A DNA stretch of 64,000 nucleotides from Onchocerca lupi (taxonomy: Eukaryota; Nematoda; Chromadorea; Rhabditida; Onchocercidae), in assembly GCA_028564675.1 (NCBI GenBank), contig JAOVVO010000105.1:97753-161752 (forward strand), in the 5' to 3' direction. Shown piece after piece: positions 35,201-50,200 of this stretch. The notes under the pieces were generated by a model. That model searched no databases and was not told where the DNA came from. It saw only the letters and a list, made by a program, of their open reading frames with translations. Within the stretch, counting starts at the first letter, position 1. The number at the start of each line of letters is the position of its first letter. Both the position numbers and the translations under genes were made by a program.

Positions 35201-38200
35201 AAAAGTAGAGAGAAAAAAAAATTTGCCAATAAAATTTTTATACAGCAGAATTAAAAATAGCAAGCAAAACATTTAAAATGAAAAATTTGAAAAGAATAAG
35301 ATTTTTTATTTTGCTAAGCTTTTCTCTTTGTAAGTTAATTTAAACAGAGCATGAAAAGAGGATTGAATAATAATTTGAATTGAACTGATTAAATTTAATA
35401 ATAGTTGATATATTTTAGCTATCAGCTTTGATTATTCAAATTGAATGAGCTATACAGAATGATAGATAATTTTATAAAATATTTTACAAATCGTAATAAA
35501 GCTTTTTTTTTTTTTTTTGCTTTTTTATTTCAAAGGAACGATTATGTTTACAGTCTTCTAGTTTTTGGTTAACAATTGTCTCCGAACGAAATCAACCATT
35601 TTTGGATCTGTCACTTTGATAAATATACGAATCGATCTCTTTCTCTCTCTTTTTAGTATTCCACAATTTGTACGATTTTTATTTACAATGATATGGAAAA
35701 AATAAAATAAAATAATTTGCACAACTCCAAAAATATCATTTATTTTACTTTTTTTGAAATTACTAAAATTAATTTTTAAAATAATTTAATTGTCACATAT
35801 TTACTCTAAAAAAAAAATTTATGAAAATATCTTATAACTGAAAATTTTCTACTAAAATTTCATTTTCGGCAATTAATTTTGGAAAAAACTATGACTCATT
35901 GACATTTTAGAAGAAACTATGACTCATTCTCATCCAGAAGAGATAAAATCAGTGGATGAATTTAAAAATGAATGATTTCAGAATATTCATTAAAATTTTC
36001 CGGCCATACATCGATAACTGAATGAAAAAAAAAAAAAGAAAAAAAAGATAAATGAATGGTTGATATCTTCTGATTTCAAAAATTTATATTTATTATAATC
36101 TAATGAATAGCTAAATCGCCAATATCAATTGTACTGCAATGAATGTCCAGATATTTTTCATGAACTTTGACCTAACGAACTTATTATGGCGTCGAAATAA
36201 TATTAATCCGATTTCTCAATAAAGCTAGAACAAGCTTATTTTTCTTTTTTTTTTTTTTTTTAACTAGATCTAATTGATCGGAATTACTGATTATTTCCAG
36301 GAAAAAAACATAAAATTCTCAACAAGCATAATTTCGAATCAATTCAGTAATCTTTTTCGGATTTTCTGACTGATTTTACATAAAAGCTCATTAATTTAAT
36401 GAATTGAATTGAAAGAGACATAGGACGGATATCCGTCCCTTATAAATATACATCTTTGTATTCATTCATCAAATTCAAACACAAATTATTAGATCGTATG
36501 ACTCATATTCAAATCAATTTTCCGCTTAACATCAAATAAAATTTTCATAAAATCGTAAAGAAGTAGTTTAACAATAAAATCATTCAAAGAAAATGATAAG
36601 TTTTTTTTTCCGCTGCTTAATTAAGCACTCATAATTAAGTGTTCTTAATTACGCTAATGTCATATGAGCATCAGATGCTTTTTTCTTCTTTTTTTCTCGA
36701 ATTCAATTCCTTTCGAAAGAAAATTCTTTCTCTTCTCGTCGCTAAAAGATCAAAGTCTTTTTTTTAACTAATTATTTAATACAACAATTCAATTCAATTC
36801 GACTCATATGCACTGTTAGTATATGTATAAATATCATTGTCATTTATTTATCGATAAATATCATTATCATTTATTTATCAATACACTTAACAATCATTTA
36901 CTCATCAATATATCTAAAGAATATTTAAATAGTTTTTTTCATAATTTTATTTTCTCCATTTTATACATCAACTCATATTCCGATTTAGCTTCATTTTTTT
37001 TTTTTTTTTTTTGATCTGTTAGTTTCATTTCTTCTATTTTTTTTTGAAAAAATTTTAAATCAATTTAAGTGATTCATTTATTCGACCTTATCATTCATTA
37101 ATTTTTGGCTTATTATTTAGTTTCCCTTTCATTGCAATTAGCGCCTTATCTATTAATTATCTTATTTAGTTATTTTTAATCAACTTATGCAACTTAAAAA
37201 TTATCTACAGATGAATCAGTTGCAAATTACCTAAATGAATAACTCATAAGCTATTAAATGCATACCAACCAGTAATTTTATTTATTATTGATAGATTTAT
37301 CACCTTTTTAACTCTTATATCAGTCAAGAAGTAGAAATAATCAATATTCATTTACATATGAAAAATAGGTGTGGACAAAGAGGAAATCCTAATTAATTGG
37401 CTCTTAAATTACAGCATCAATTAGGCCTCACTTCAATTCCAATAAGCAGATTAAGCAAGCCAAGGAAAATACTCTAAAAAGCATAATGTATCTTCTCACA
37501 TATGTTACAAAAATTAGGCTCCTTTTTGGATTAATTACCGAGCGGCTTTAATAGATCACAAAAACGCATGCATTATCGGTCTATTCAGCAAACTTGAATA
37601 AGTATTCTACCATTAATTAATTAAATATATAGCGGTATCTATAAACGAGAAGGACAACTAATTACATCGACTTTTCAGTCATATGAATGATTTGGTTCAA
37701 TGATTAATTGATAAAATTCTTGAAAAACTGTCAAAATTTTTACATTATGAAAAGAAAAGAAAGAAGTTTTACATTATGAGAAGAAAAGAAAAAAATAATA
37801 GAAGCGAGGAGTTATTTGTGAAAAAATTTAGATTTAATAGCTAACAAGAATGAAATCTTGAGAAGTAAAAAGTGATAAATGATTTGAAATAATCCGAAAT
37901 TATGTGTAGAAACGAAAAAAAAAAAAACGATTTCGATCGACGATGATAATAATATTATCACAACTGTGACATGATCTTTTTTCAAACAACAAAAATTATA
38001 TGAGATAACAATTTTTCATCTCTATACCGTATTACTAATTTCACAATAAGTTAAACTTTATGAATTTTAATCTGCAAAAAAAAAAAAAGAAAAAATAAAA
38101 ATAAAAATAAAAAGAAATTTTTTTAAAAAAAAAGGTAGTTTAGAAAAAGTTATTTAATTAATCCGATACATCTATAAGAAGCAAATTTTTCCAGATTCAA

Positions 38201-41200
38201 AAAAAATAAAAAAAATTTATTATTTGATTTTAAGCATCGTAAATTCAACGACATCTAAATTATTAGCATGTGATGTGCCATTAATAATGATGACATTTCA
38301 CAGTGCTATTAATTTAGATTTCATCGAAATTTACGATGCACAGAGTCAAATAATGAATTTTGTTCTAAATTCATGAAAAGTCATCTTATTTGAAATACTG
38401 ATTTTTCAGGGATCTTAAAATTGATGCCGAAGTTTTTACTTTCAAATTAGAAAATATAATTTAAAAGCATCAAACAATGATGGAAAATTGAACTTTTAGT
38501 TGAATTTTCAAATTTTCGAATTGATAGCATTTCATTAGGATTAGATTTATCTCATTTATCTTTGCTAAGAAAAATCTTTCCTAACAGCTGCTCTTTAAAC
38601 CTTTCAAATATACGTCAACAATAACTTTGTTTTTATCAGTAAAATCAATTTTGCTAAATAAATATAAGGAATTAATTATGGCTGTCTCATATTAATGACC
38701 TTCACATAAACTTTGCAATCTTACGATTGATTTAAATTGGAATTTCCGAAATTTTTATGAAAAAAGTACGGAAAATGGCACAAAATGATAAAATGAAAAT
38801 TAATCGAAATGAAATAAGCGCTGAGTAAACAAAATAAAAGTAAACAACAGCAAATTTAACTGATGTGAAATAAGGCAACCGGAAGCATCATTAGTCAGAA
38901 AAAAAAAAGGAGCTAAAATATGTTTAAAAGAAATATTTGATTATTTAATGTCGTAAGCCTGGATGAAAAAAATTTCGGGAATAAAATAGTTTGTTAATTC
39001 TTGCGTATTAAATCAAGATAAATGTTAATTTTTGAAAAAAAAATAAATCTATTAGTTTTGCTAAGATTTGAAATTTGAATAGATTCAACTGATTTTGTTT
39101 AATTTACACTTAAGCCGTTTTTAGCTTGAAAGATAAACGAAAAAATGGACAGACATGTAAAAAAAAGAGAAAAAAAAAAAAAACGGAAGTAGAGGGACAA
39201 AAAATCTGCTCGATGAATATTGGAGCATTATATAATATTCGTATTTTAGAATTTGCCGAAATCAAATCATCAAATCAATGATAATTGCGATATTCCAGAT
39301 GCTGGCGGAAGTAAAAAAAAAATGAGCGGTTGCTTTCAAGAAGTTGAAAAACTCGAGATTGCTTTATAGCAACAAATATTTCTAGGATATCGGAAAAAAT
39401 CGGGAATAATTTATCGAAAATATCATTAATCCTGGATGATCAATGAAATGAATTTACGGAAAATTGACATTTCCCAGATTATTTTTATGATTCTTAAATC
39501 TAACAGTTAATTAGAATAGGACAATGATTAAGTATCATTATGAAATCGACCGAATCTACTGTAAGTTACAGAATACCCCTTAACAGTTATACAGTATTTA
39601 AGTATTATATGACCGTTTCTCCAATTATATTACTGTAGTAATAAAAAATTGCAAGAAAGGGTCTTGGTGAAAAATATCTAATCATTGATAACGATTGTAA
39701 AATAATCAAGAACTAAATCATCGCTATACTGAAAGAAATTCCAATAAATTTTGCTATTAAATAAATCAACATAATTTGTCAAAATTTGCAAGTTTCATTT
39801 ATTAACATTAATTTACCGGAATTTCTTTCAGTATAATTTAAAAAAAAAAAAAAAAAAGAAGCTGTGCCTGTACCAACGTTTGTTATTCAACTTACATTAT
39901 TTCTGTCGAAATAATCTCATTTAAATTTCTAATTAAAAAATTTGGTTGCATGAAAAAGATTGAAAAGAAAAAAGAAAACAACGAAAAAAGAAAATATAAT
40001 AATAATTTGAAATATTTTTTTTTCAGAAAAAAAAACAAAAAAATAAAATGAAAGAAAAGGCAATATGCACAGCTGCATTACATTAAATGTAAAAAAAGTC
40101 AAAAAATGAAAAGAAAAATAAGAAAATGTATAATAAATTGGAAATGTTCAAGTTTTTTTTTTTTCCTTGAACGAATGATTGAGAACAGCTGCGTTTAAAA
40201 AAAATTTCCAATATATGTATTTTCATTAAAATGGAAACTCTCTCATGTAAAAATAATGAAATTTGAAAAAGAAAAAAAAAAGAAAGCATTGAAATCTGCA
40301 AAAAAGTTGTCCTTTCCGGTAATTAAAAAAATCCTCGACTAATTTCTAGAAAATTACATATCTAATAAAATTTTTTTTCTTCATATTTTATGAAAATAGT
40401 AGAACTCTTAAAATGATTTTTAAAATAATTTTATTTTTGAACAAAACAATCCGCACAATTCATTGAAAAAAAAAAGTTAAAATTTGTTATAAATCCATTT
40501 TTTTTTTCTTTTTTTTTTTGGTGACTAAAAAATCTCTATTATTTTTTGGAAAATTGATTCGCTAATAAATGTTCTAATGGAAACTTTTTTTTCAGATTTT
40601 ATGCAAATATTAGAATTCTTAAAATGATTTTTAAAATAATTTCACTTCAAAAAAACCATTTTTATATTACTGGAAAAGATATGATAATGCTTACCGTAGG
40701 AGTGTTATTGTTTGAAATTTGACAAATTTGTTGACAATCTTCTTCGAGAGGAGATGGTAATTGAGATGATGAATGTGATCCAAGGAATAATTCCAATCGA
40801 GGCAAATCAGGAATTGTTACGGTATCACAGCAATTCGAATTATCACTGCTTATCGATAACGATGGATTGCAATGTCCAGCTGAATAATAACGTGGTCCGG
40901 AATTGAGTAAAGATGAAAGTAGCTGAATGCTGAAAAATATTGAAATTTTTTTAATGAAATTTTGATGTATTAAATCAAAATTCGTTTAAATTTTCTGGCA
41001 ACAGTAATGCAAATATTATAAAAGTTAAATTATGTAAACAATTCAAAAGTTTTCCATTTCCTAAAAGTTTTGATATAGGCTACAAGTAATATGGGTTTTA
41101 TTGGTCTAAAATCTAGGATTCTTTGATATCAAAATAATTATTTGCTTAAGGATTCGAAATTTTTGATAATAGTCTTTTGAAGATTTTTGAATAAATCTAT

Positions 41201-44200
41201 AAGCTAACCAAATAAGTCAAATTGTTTAAGCTTCAATCGATGTCACACAGAAGGATGACATTCTCTGCATGATTCATCAGATTAGTAATATACAAGCAAC
41301 AATGAGTGATTAATTATTATCATAATTCTCCGTTTTTCTGTTTTTCTCAAATCACTCATTATGACAAATTTGAATAAATTAACTTGTAGTTAAATTTCGC
41401 AATCAAAATTTACAAGTTAAACTAATAAACTTTGATAATCCTTCAAATGTAATAAATGAAAAGATTGGATAAAAAATTTTAACAAAACAGATTAAATAAA
41501 TTTTAAAATGTGACTAAATTCTTTTTTTTTTTTTTCAACGAACATTTTAAAAACTTTACTAAAAACGTGCAATAAAGGATAGAAAATTTTTTAAGGAGAA
41601 ATGGGATCATATCATTGAAAATGAAAATGTCGATGAAAATGGTTGATGAAAAAGTCGGTACAATTGATTTATTGTAATGGTTGTGATTCGAAAAAAAAAA
41701 AAAAATTGACAAAATAGTATTTGAAGCAAAATTTCGTACTTTTTAAAGATTTTTATGCAAACAAAATTTCACTTTAATGCACGAAATTTTGTGGAAAGAA
41801 AAAAACCTTACCAGTTATTTATTGCTGTTATATATAGATAAAAAATAAAACTAATTGTATATAATGAGGCTAGAATGCCCTATTAAAAAAATGACCTTTA
41901 ATTTATAATATAATCAATTTCCTGGATAAATGAGGAAATAAATCAATGCAAAATGTAAACAAAAAAAAAAAAAGAAGTAAGCAATAAGTAAACATGTGAA
42001 TATATCATATCCTATAGAACGAATGTCATCATCAATTTGACTACTTTATTCTCAATTTTTGCTAATTCTCTTATCAGTGTCAATTGATAAAGCAATAATA
42101 TCAACTGATATGTATATCACTAATTTCGCAGTTGTGCATTCTCTTCAGGCATTCAATCTTAAAAATACGAATAATTTGTAGATAAAAAAGAAAGCTAATT
42201 GTATAAAATGAGCCTAGAATTTCTTAGAAAATGATAAATTTTATTCTTGGCAGATTAAAAAAAAAAAAAACCTTATCATCTAAATTATATATTTTAATGC
42301 AATAAAATATGAAATGAAGCTTAAAATCTTGTAACAATTTTCATTAAATGATAGGCAACATTTGTTAGTTGCTTAAATAAACAATGACATAAATAAATAA
42401 AATAGTTCGGAAAGAGGGCCAAAATTTTTGGCCAAGGCTTATCTTTTGAATCTTTATCAATTTTTAATTTCCTTCAGAATCAAATTACCCAACCAATTCA
42501 TTGCTTTGTCCAAATATATCACGTCAATATTTATTTACATATGCATATGTGAAATAAGAGGCAGATATATTGATATAGAAAGAATGCGCATTTTTTTTGG
42601 CTGCAAGATTTTGTCTTGGCTTCTTTTCTAAACTTTTGTGAGGCCTTAATTTCCTCCAAAATCAAACTACTTAATCTTGACAAAGTATATCACATAAATA
42701 TTTGCATATATAAATATATACAGAGAGAGAGAGAGAGATTGCAAAGAGAATGCACTTTTTGGCCAGGATTTTTAGCCAAGGCCTATTTTCTGAATCTTCA
42801 CCAGTTTCTAATTTCCTCCAGAATCAAATTATCCAGCCAAATTTGATAAAGTAAATCATATAAATATTTGCATATTTAGATATAAACAGAGAGAAATGTC
42901 ATTACTAAAATTCGTAATTAATAGAATTCTAGAAAGAATGGATAGGGTAGGATTGAAGATATTTATATGTGGTATGAAATAGATTTGTTCATTGAAATTC
43001 AATGAATTTTACAGCTACCATCAAAATGGTCAATTCATTCATTCATTCTTCTTTAAGTCTCTTCCAAAGTCACGCAATGTTGTCATTTCAGTTTATTCGT
43101 TATTCAAGAAAATAGCCATTTCCTTCCTGTTTTGGTGTTTTAAAATCGGAAATATTGTATTTCAATTTTCTCTGAGAAAAATTTGCAACATGTAATTCCA
43201 GATGATGCTTAATTTAAATGAACTTTAAATGATCTTTGAAAATATAACAAAGTTAGTTTTTTTTTTGCAATGTTTTTAGATGATGTAAAATATGAAGAAT
43301 GAAAATATTTGTTAACATATGAATTAGAACGAAAGATGTAGCATAATTTTTTAACTAAATCAAAGAAAAAAAGTGCAAAAAAGGTACGAAAAGTCAATTT
43401 TTAACGTTTTTCCAAAAAAAAAAAAAACATTAAAAAGCATATAATTAATTTGAAGAATTATTATTTATCATTTAATGATTTATTATTTAACGTCAAATTT
43501 TTCAATACGTAAAAAAATTCAAAATTCTTACTCAATTTTAGCATTTTTTTTAATCAAGATAAATCATAGGAAGTACCTTTGGGAATTTCAATAATCACAA
43601 CTATTTGTTTATTTCGAATAAATCGAGAAAAATTTGAAACTTAAATTAAACTTTTCCATAAAAGTGATGAAAAAATGTGGATTCTGAGATAGCACAAATT
43701 GACCTTGAAAATTAATCCATTTTCATTCTCGAGAGAGAATAAAACAGGGTAGATAAAAGAAATGGAAAAAGTTTGCTTATCGAATTGAGAAGAAAAGTAA
43801 ACAATTTCAATGTAGAACGAGGAAAAAACAAACTATAGAGAAGTACATAGAATGATGCGAACAAAAAAAAGATATTGGCGGTTACAAAATTTGAATAAAG
43901 AAATATAAATTGCATTAATTTAATCATTCAAAAAAGCAGAGGTTGAAAAGTAAATAGAATTGTTGATAAATAGGTAAAAATATACAAATAGATGCTACTG
44001 ATAAATAGATAAAGATATAATAATAGTTTGCTAAAATAACGAAAAGAAAGAATTGATTAGTCATAATTAACGAATGAGCAATTGTAATTAACTGATTAAT
44101 TAATTGAACAAAAGAAAAAATCTATTGTTTGTTAATAGGCAGTAATTAATTTTAATTTTAATTTGGAAAAAGTTAAATTTACATTATTTGAATCGTTTTA

Positions 44201-47200
44201 TTGTTATTTGATTGAAAAGTTCGATAGAAATATATCATCCCATTGTATTTTCTTTTCTAGCATAATTACTTTACTCTACAATTTTTCAACATAATATTTG
44301 AAGTGTAAATTTTGTAATGCCATTGATTGATCAATATTGTATTCATAATTCTGCGTGACAATTACGGATAAATTTGCAAGTCAAAATATTCTCAGTTTAT
44401 AGCAAAATATTAAAGAATGAAAACGGAAATTCAAATCTTGCAAATTCCATTCAATAATGATTTCCTGAATTGCGGTAAAGTGCTAAATCTTAACAAAAGA
44501 TAGCAATTAAGTTTGCAGTAAAGCAATGAAAATAGCTCTCATTTATGATTAATTTGCATGCAAATTACATGAATACTATCTTAAATAGTAAATAGATGGG
44601 TATTCCAGATCTAAACTGTAATTTTCAAGTACCACTTTAGGATGAATAAATGATATAAACGGCTTCAGTAAATTGATTAACAATTCTATTTCTTTTCTTT
44701 AAATAGTTTGGATTCACAAGTAGCATGCATCCATTGGCTATCCTAGAACGAACCATAAGCAATTCACATGCATCTATTTGGTCATTCTGGAACGAACTAT
44801 AAGCAACATGCAGAATAGCTGAAGCACAATAATGAAGCTGTTATATTCGGTAAAATGAATGATTTGAGGAATTGTGGGATGAAATGTTTTCAATCTATTC
44901 TCAAATTTTCAATGAGTATGACGTCTTGCTTGCTTGAATGAAGCGTAGATATTGAAATGTGTATTCCGCGTGGGGCATTTTTGATAAGGAGGATTGACAC
45001 CGTAGGATGAATCAAACATTGAGCTATAGTAGCTTCAATATTGGTCCTTCTAGAAGATTTACATGCATCTAGTTGGTCCTTCTAGAACAAGCATCATCCA
45101 CTGATCCTTCTAAAACGAACAGAAATAATGCACATTTATTCATTGGTTCTTCTAAAATGGGCAGTAGCATAATTGACTGATGCTAAAATCGAAATATATC
45201 TAAAAAAAAAAAAGAATACATTTCTTCATTTCTATTGAAAAGCCAGAAAAAGAAGAAAAAATAAAGGCCTGCTGTAGCAGAAAAGTCAATTTTTATCAAA
45301 TGAACCAGAGAAGCATCATTCATCCATCGGTTAACATATAAATAATGTCCAAATATAAGCGTATTATCAATGCAAACGCTTATTCACCGTATATTTATCT
45401 TTTTTTTTTCTTGTTTGACAGATGACATGCACTTAGATGTGTGCATGCACATGCAAACACACACACACACACACAAACAAACAAATATTGAAGTACACAA
45501 ATAAATTACAATTCGACTTATATAAAGGTATAGTCTGAATGATATTATTATTCATGACATTTGCAAGTCTCATTTTCATTTACGCAAACTCATTTTCATT
45601 TACGCAAACTTATCAAACGTGAAGGCGAAAAGTTGCAATTGCGGAAATGATTTATGAGTGGGTAAAACGCATTTCACATCTACAAGTGTAAATCTTCTTA
45701 TATAATTTCTTATTATACGTTAAACGTACGTCATTAGAAATACCTCTACTTATATATAATGACATCAAATATCGATGAATAAAATAAAAGGAAATAGAAT
45801 GGAATATTAAAAGGACGAGAAATGCTATTAGATTCAATGAACGCATGGAATAGATCGTTTGATGAGATATTAGCGAAGGCTGTAGTGAAATTCCGCCATA
45901 ACATGCCTAATTTTAATTCATAAAATGGCTCAAATTTAAAAATGGCAATTGCTGCAATACTATGATAAGAGACAAATTTTGACTCTTATAGGGCATATAA
46001 GATCTCTGAAGTGAAAGAGATTAAATTAAAAGAAAAACTTTGTCTACTAATCCTTTACCAGGATCTTCTCATGATGATGGATCGATTTATTATTAAAATT
46101 CATATAAAAAATTACGATACTAATAAATCATAATAACATTTTTAACAGATAAAAAATCATTGATAACATTGTTATCTACAAATAAATCACAATAACATTC
46201 TAACATGCTTACAAATAATGATAAAACGCCCATCTGATTATAAATCATGGTAATCAGAATAGTAATTTTTTATATGAATTTTATTACCAGATAAAAATGT
46301 CACCATAATTTATAAGCCAGATAAGAATATTTATTATTATGATTATGAATTATAAGCAGGTAAGCATTTTATCATGATTTATAAGTAAACAAGAATATCA
46401 TCATGATTTATAAACAAATAAAAATGACAGCTGTTAGCATTTTATAAATCAAACGGCAAGAATTCAGAAATCAACAGCAAGAACTGCAAATGTACTACAT
46501 TAAACAGGTTTGAAATTAACAATGCAAATTATTGCAGATTTGCAACATGCACAGCATGCAATCGTTTTAATGCAAAATATCAATCATTCTGCACTTCCTA
46601 TCTGTACAAACTGTGATTAATAATTATTTAATTATAGTAAGTAATAATTTACATATTATTAGTTAAATCGGGAATTATAATAAAGTTACGTTAAAACTAC
46701 TCAAATTAACAGATACGATACATTTTTATCGCTTAATTTAATCAATGATAGTTTGTATATGAATGAAATTATCATTAAATAATGAAATAAATTATAATAA
46801 ACATTTTCATTGAGTATTTTATGATAAATTGTGTATTTGCAACATTGTTTTTACCTATTTAAAAACCCAAGAGTCATATTAACTGAGCGAATAAGGCTGA
46901 ATTAGTAAGTACTTAACAGGAGCTAATTTACGTTACATTTAGGCCAGTTAATATCAACAACATTTTCATCAATGTCATGGATATGTATATAAAGATAATG
47001 TTAATTAAGTACTCGCACTCATCATCCTTCCTTTCAACTGTTATTCATATAATTTGCATATTAATCATTTGGCAACTAATGAACTATCTCAACAACAATA
47101 TTTTGTTATTGAGATAGTTTTAATCTATAATCAGCGTTTAACGATTGTTCCATTCATATATCAAGTTGTCATCGATCAAATCAATGGATAAATTATATCA

Positions 47201-50200
47201 AATCATAAGATAATCCAAATCGTGAAATTCGAAATCTTTTTCTCTCTTTTAACTACTACAATCAAATTCTCTAACTGATTTAAAATTACAAAAAAAAAAA
47301 AAAAAAAAAAAAGAGAATTTCTAATTAGATCGCTTTAATGCAAAAAATCGATCATTCTGCACTTTCGGTCTGTGATTGAAAATGTTTTGATCATACCTAC
47401 GCAAAATACTTGGGTAGACTTAGATAGATAGTACAAGAGTTCTCCCTATAAATATTTTACCTAAGCTATTTTACTTTTTAATTTTTTTCCTTAAAATTTC
47501 GAATGTTGATTCACGTGAGCATTAAATTGCAACAAATTAATTTTATTTTGTAATATTGAGAAATTAATTTATTTCAGCAAACCAATGAATGAAGCCGAAA
47601 ATTCATCGGCAACAGATAAAATATTTTTCAAAATAAATAATACAATAAAATAAAAAAAAACACTTTTTCCCACAGAAAAGTTTATCATAATTTTTCTTGA
47701 AAAAATTATGTAATTTCTTGGATTGAGATTTATTTTTGAATAGAAAATTTAGAATTTTTTCTTAGTTTATCATACGATAGAAAAATTAATAAAACACCAA
47801 TAAATCTTAACTTGAATGTCATTGATTAATCAATAATAATTCAATATTCGTTTCACGAATATTCAATATTCGTTTCATTTCTTAAATTTTATACTTAATG
47901 TTCATTAACTTTTATCCATTTGTCGCGATGTATACCTTACTTTCTCAAATAAGTTTACAAAAACTTTTATGCTTGACAGCAAAAAATAGTAAACTTAATT
48001 AGTACTGAGACATTTAAATGTCACCAACTGATGAGTGTTTCAAAATTTTGTTGTGAAAATTTAAGAAAAAAAAAAAGGAAATTTCTAAATTAGTAAAATT
48101 ATTATAAAATATATAAAAAGATGAAATAATAGCAGCTGAATCCATTTTCTATTCCTTCATAGAACGATAGTTGCGCATAGCTCGTTGGAATTAGTAATAA
48201 TATATTCAAATTTTAATGAAGGAATAGACATTTAAATGTCTCAGTACTTATAAGTTTTTTTTGCTTTCAAGAAAAACTTTCATAAATTGTGAATTTCTAC
48301 AGTTTATAGGATTTTTAGATGATTCAAGTTGCACTTCAACATTGTTAGTAAATTAAGTTAATAAAAGATCAATTTTACTGAATCATTAGAGTATTTTAGG
48401 AATGCAATGAGTGTTATTTAATTTCTCGCAAATTAGATGATGTAGAATTTTGAATAATGAATTATTAAGAAATTAAAAAATTATTTAAGGACTACCTAGG
48501 ATGTTCATTGGAATTACAAGTAAAAATCAACTAAAACCGTAACTTAATTAAAAAAAAAAAATACACTGGAATTGAGCACGCGTAAAAGTAATTTATAATA
48601 ACTTATAAATCTAAAAAAAATTCGGTTTAAAAATTTAAAATTTTTCAAGCTTATAAAACTACTAAATGAAAAGAAATCTAAACTTCGCCGAAAATTGTCT
48701 TCAAAATAACTTGGAGAAAGTAATTCTTAGTTAATTTTATAAATTTAAAAAGTAATTGGTCAAAAATTTAGAACTTTTTAAAATTATAAAAAAATCTGAT
48801 TGAAAAAGTTCGCTTAAATCCTACCGGGAACTTAAAAAAAGTCTGATTAAGTCTTGTTCGGAAATTATCAAATGGTTGAGTCATCGAAAAGGCTTAGGAA
48901 TCGAACAATTATTGTCTTTACTATTATAAATGACTCTTTCTTCAATATGATAAATGACATTTATTGAATCATACCATGAAAATGGTAGCATTTGGATTTT
49001 CAAAATCTTCAAAAATTTCAAAAAAATCCATTCTTGATTTCTGTAATCTTTAATAGATAGATAAAGATTATCGCATTAAAAATACATAATTATGTATGTT
49101 ATCTCTTTTTTTCTAAAAAGAATTCTAGAATTCCAGCTTTTTCTTTTCAAATGATTAATCAATCTGTCGAAATTTTTTTTTTTTTTTTTTCAAATGAATA
49201 TTTTCAAATTACTAAAATTTGGCATTTCAAATTACATTGACAATACTACTTTGCCGATAGAAATAATTTAAAATAATATTAGTCTCTCTGAAATATCTCT
49301 TTCATTAATAAAAAGTTTATTAATGAAATTCATCGCAGCAAGGAGAGAAAATCGATTGCATGAATGAAATGAATGGTCATAAAATTGATTTTAAATTTAT
49401 GCAAAAATGTTTCAAGAAGAAGAAAGCTTTGAAAATGTATTCCCCAAAAATTTATTGGCATAGAAATTAGCAATCTGACAAAGACAAATGATTGTCTTTT
49501 TGTTTAGCAAAAAAAAAAAAAAAAAAAAAAGGGAATTATTTAGAAAAAGGGAAAGGAAAGGAAGAGGAAAAAACTTTAAGCCAGAGGAAACAGTTTTCCA
49601 GAAAAAAAAGAAGAAAAATGCATCTAATCCTATCTTTTTTGTTTGCTTTAACTTAATTTTATTTTGTAACTTTAATGGCAAAAAAAAAATTTGGGCATCA
49701 TAAGTGAAATAATGTAGATGAAGCGGGCGAGCAGGTTGGAACAGGTGTACTTTCCTATCTTGCCTAATATAATATGCATGGTTGAACAGGTTTCGAAAAA
49801 AAAAAAATCAGAAATATATGGAATAATTGTATATGAAAAGAGGTACGAACAGGTAAAAAAAATATATGAATCTACAGGTATGAACGGAAAAAAAAATTTA
49901 TGAATTTAACATCTGTTGTTTTTCAATGAATTATTGAAAGAAACAGACAAAAGAATTACTGTATAATAATCGGTAATACTATTTGCATATGGTTTTGGAA
50001 TGAAAATAAATCATTAATGTTTTAAAAGTAAAAAATTTTTCATTCAAATTGAATAATTTAAAATTTAATAAATTTTTCTTAGGACTTCAAGTTCTCTATG
50101 TAGGAACTTTTTTGAAAAATTGAAATGAAACGAATCCTCTATCATTTTTAACAGAAATGAATTTATGATTTTGAATTTGAACAAAAAAAAAAAAAAAAAT

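Larger units (their letters stand above)
29596..40694. other. mig-10 intron 2, 11.1 kb
   Basis: AT-rich with many A/T homopolymers. It contains the degenerate ~85-bp repeat array (31851-32310), a 16-bp palindrome at 31863-31878 (core GGCGCC), an isolated open frame at 34388-34639, a foldback at 38215-38358 and a small inverted-terminal element at 39724-39836. No mig-10 exon was found. Confidence 0.7.

Noticed and set aside
36823..37014. Frame with repeated YHxHLFI peptides
   Set aside because: Produced by a short degenerate atcatttatttatc repeat followed by a T run.
40712..40906. Plus-strand frame of 64 residues
   Set aside because: It is the antisense shadow of mig-10 exon 2.
42428..42846. 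Two plus-strand frames with similar sequences (AKAYLLNLYQFLIS and AKAYFLNLHQFLIS)
   Set aside because: The similarity comes from the underlying tandem DNA repeat, and there is no splice or start context.
49412..49903. Overlapping Lys- and Phe-rich frames on both strands
   Set aside because: Built on long A/T runs, with no splice-site context or recognisable sequence.
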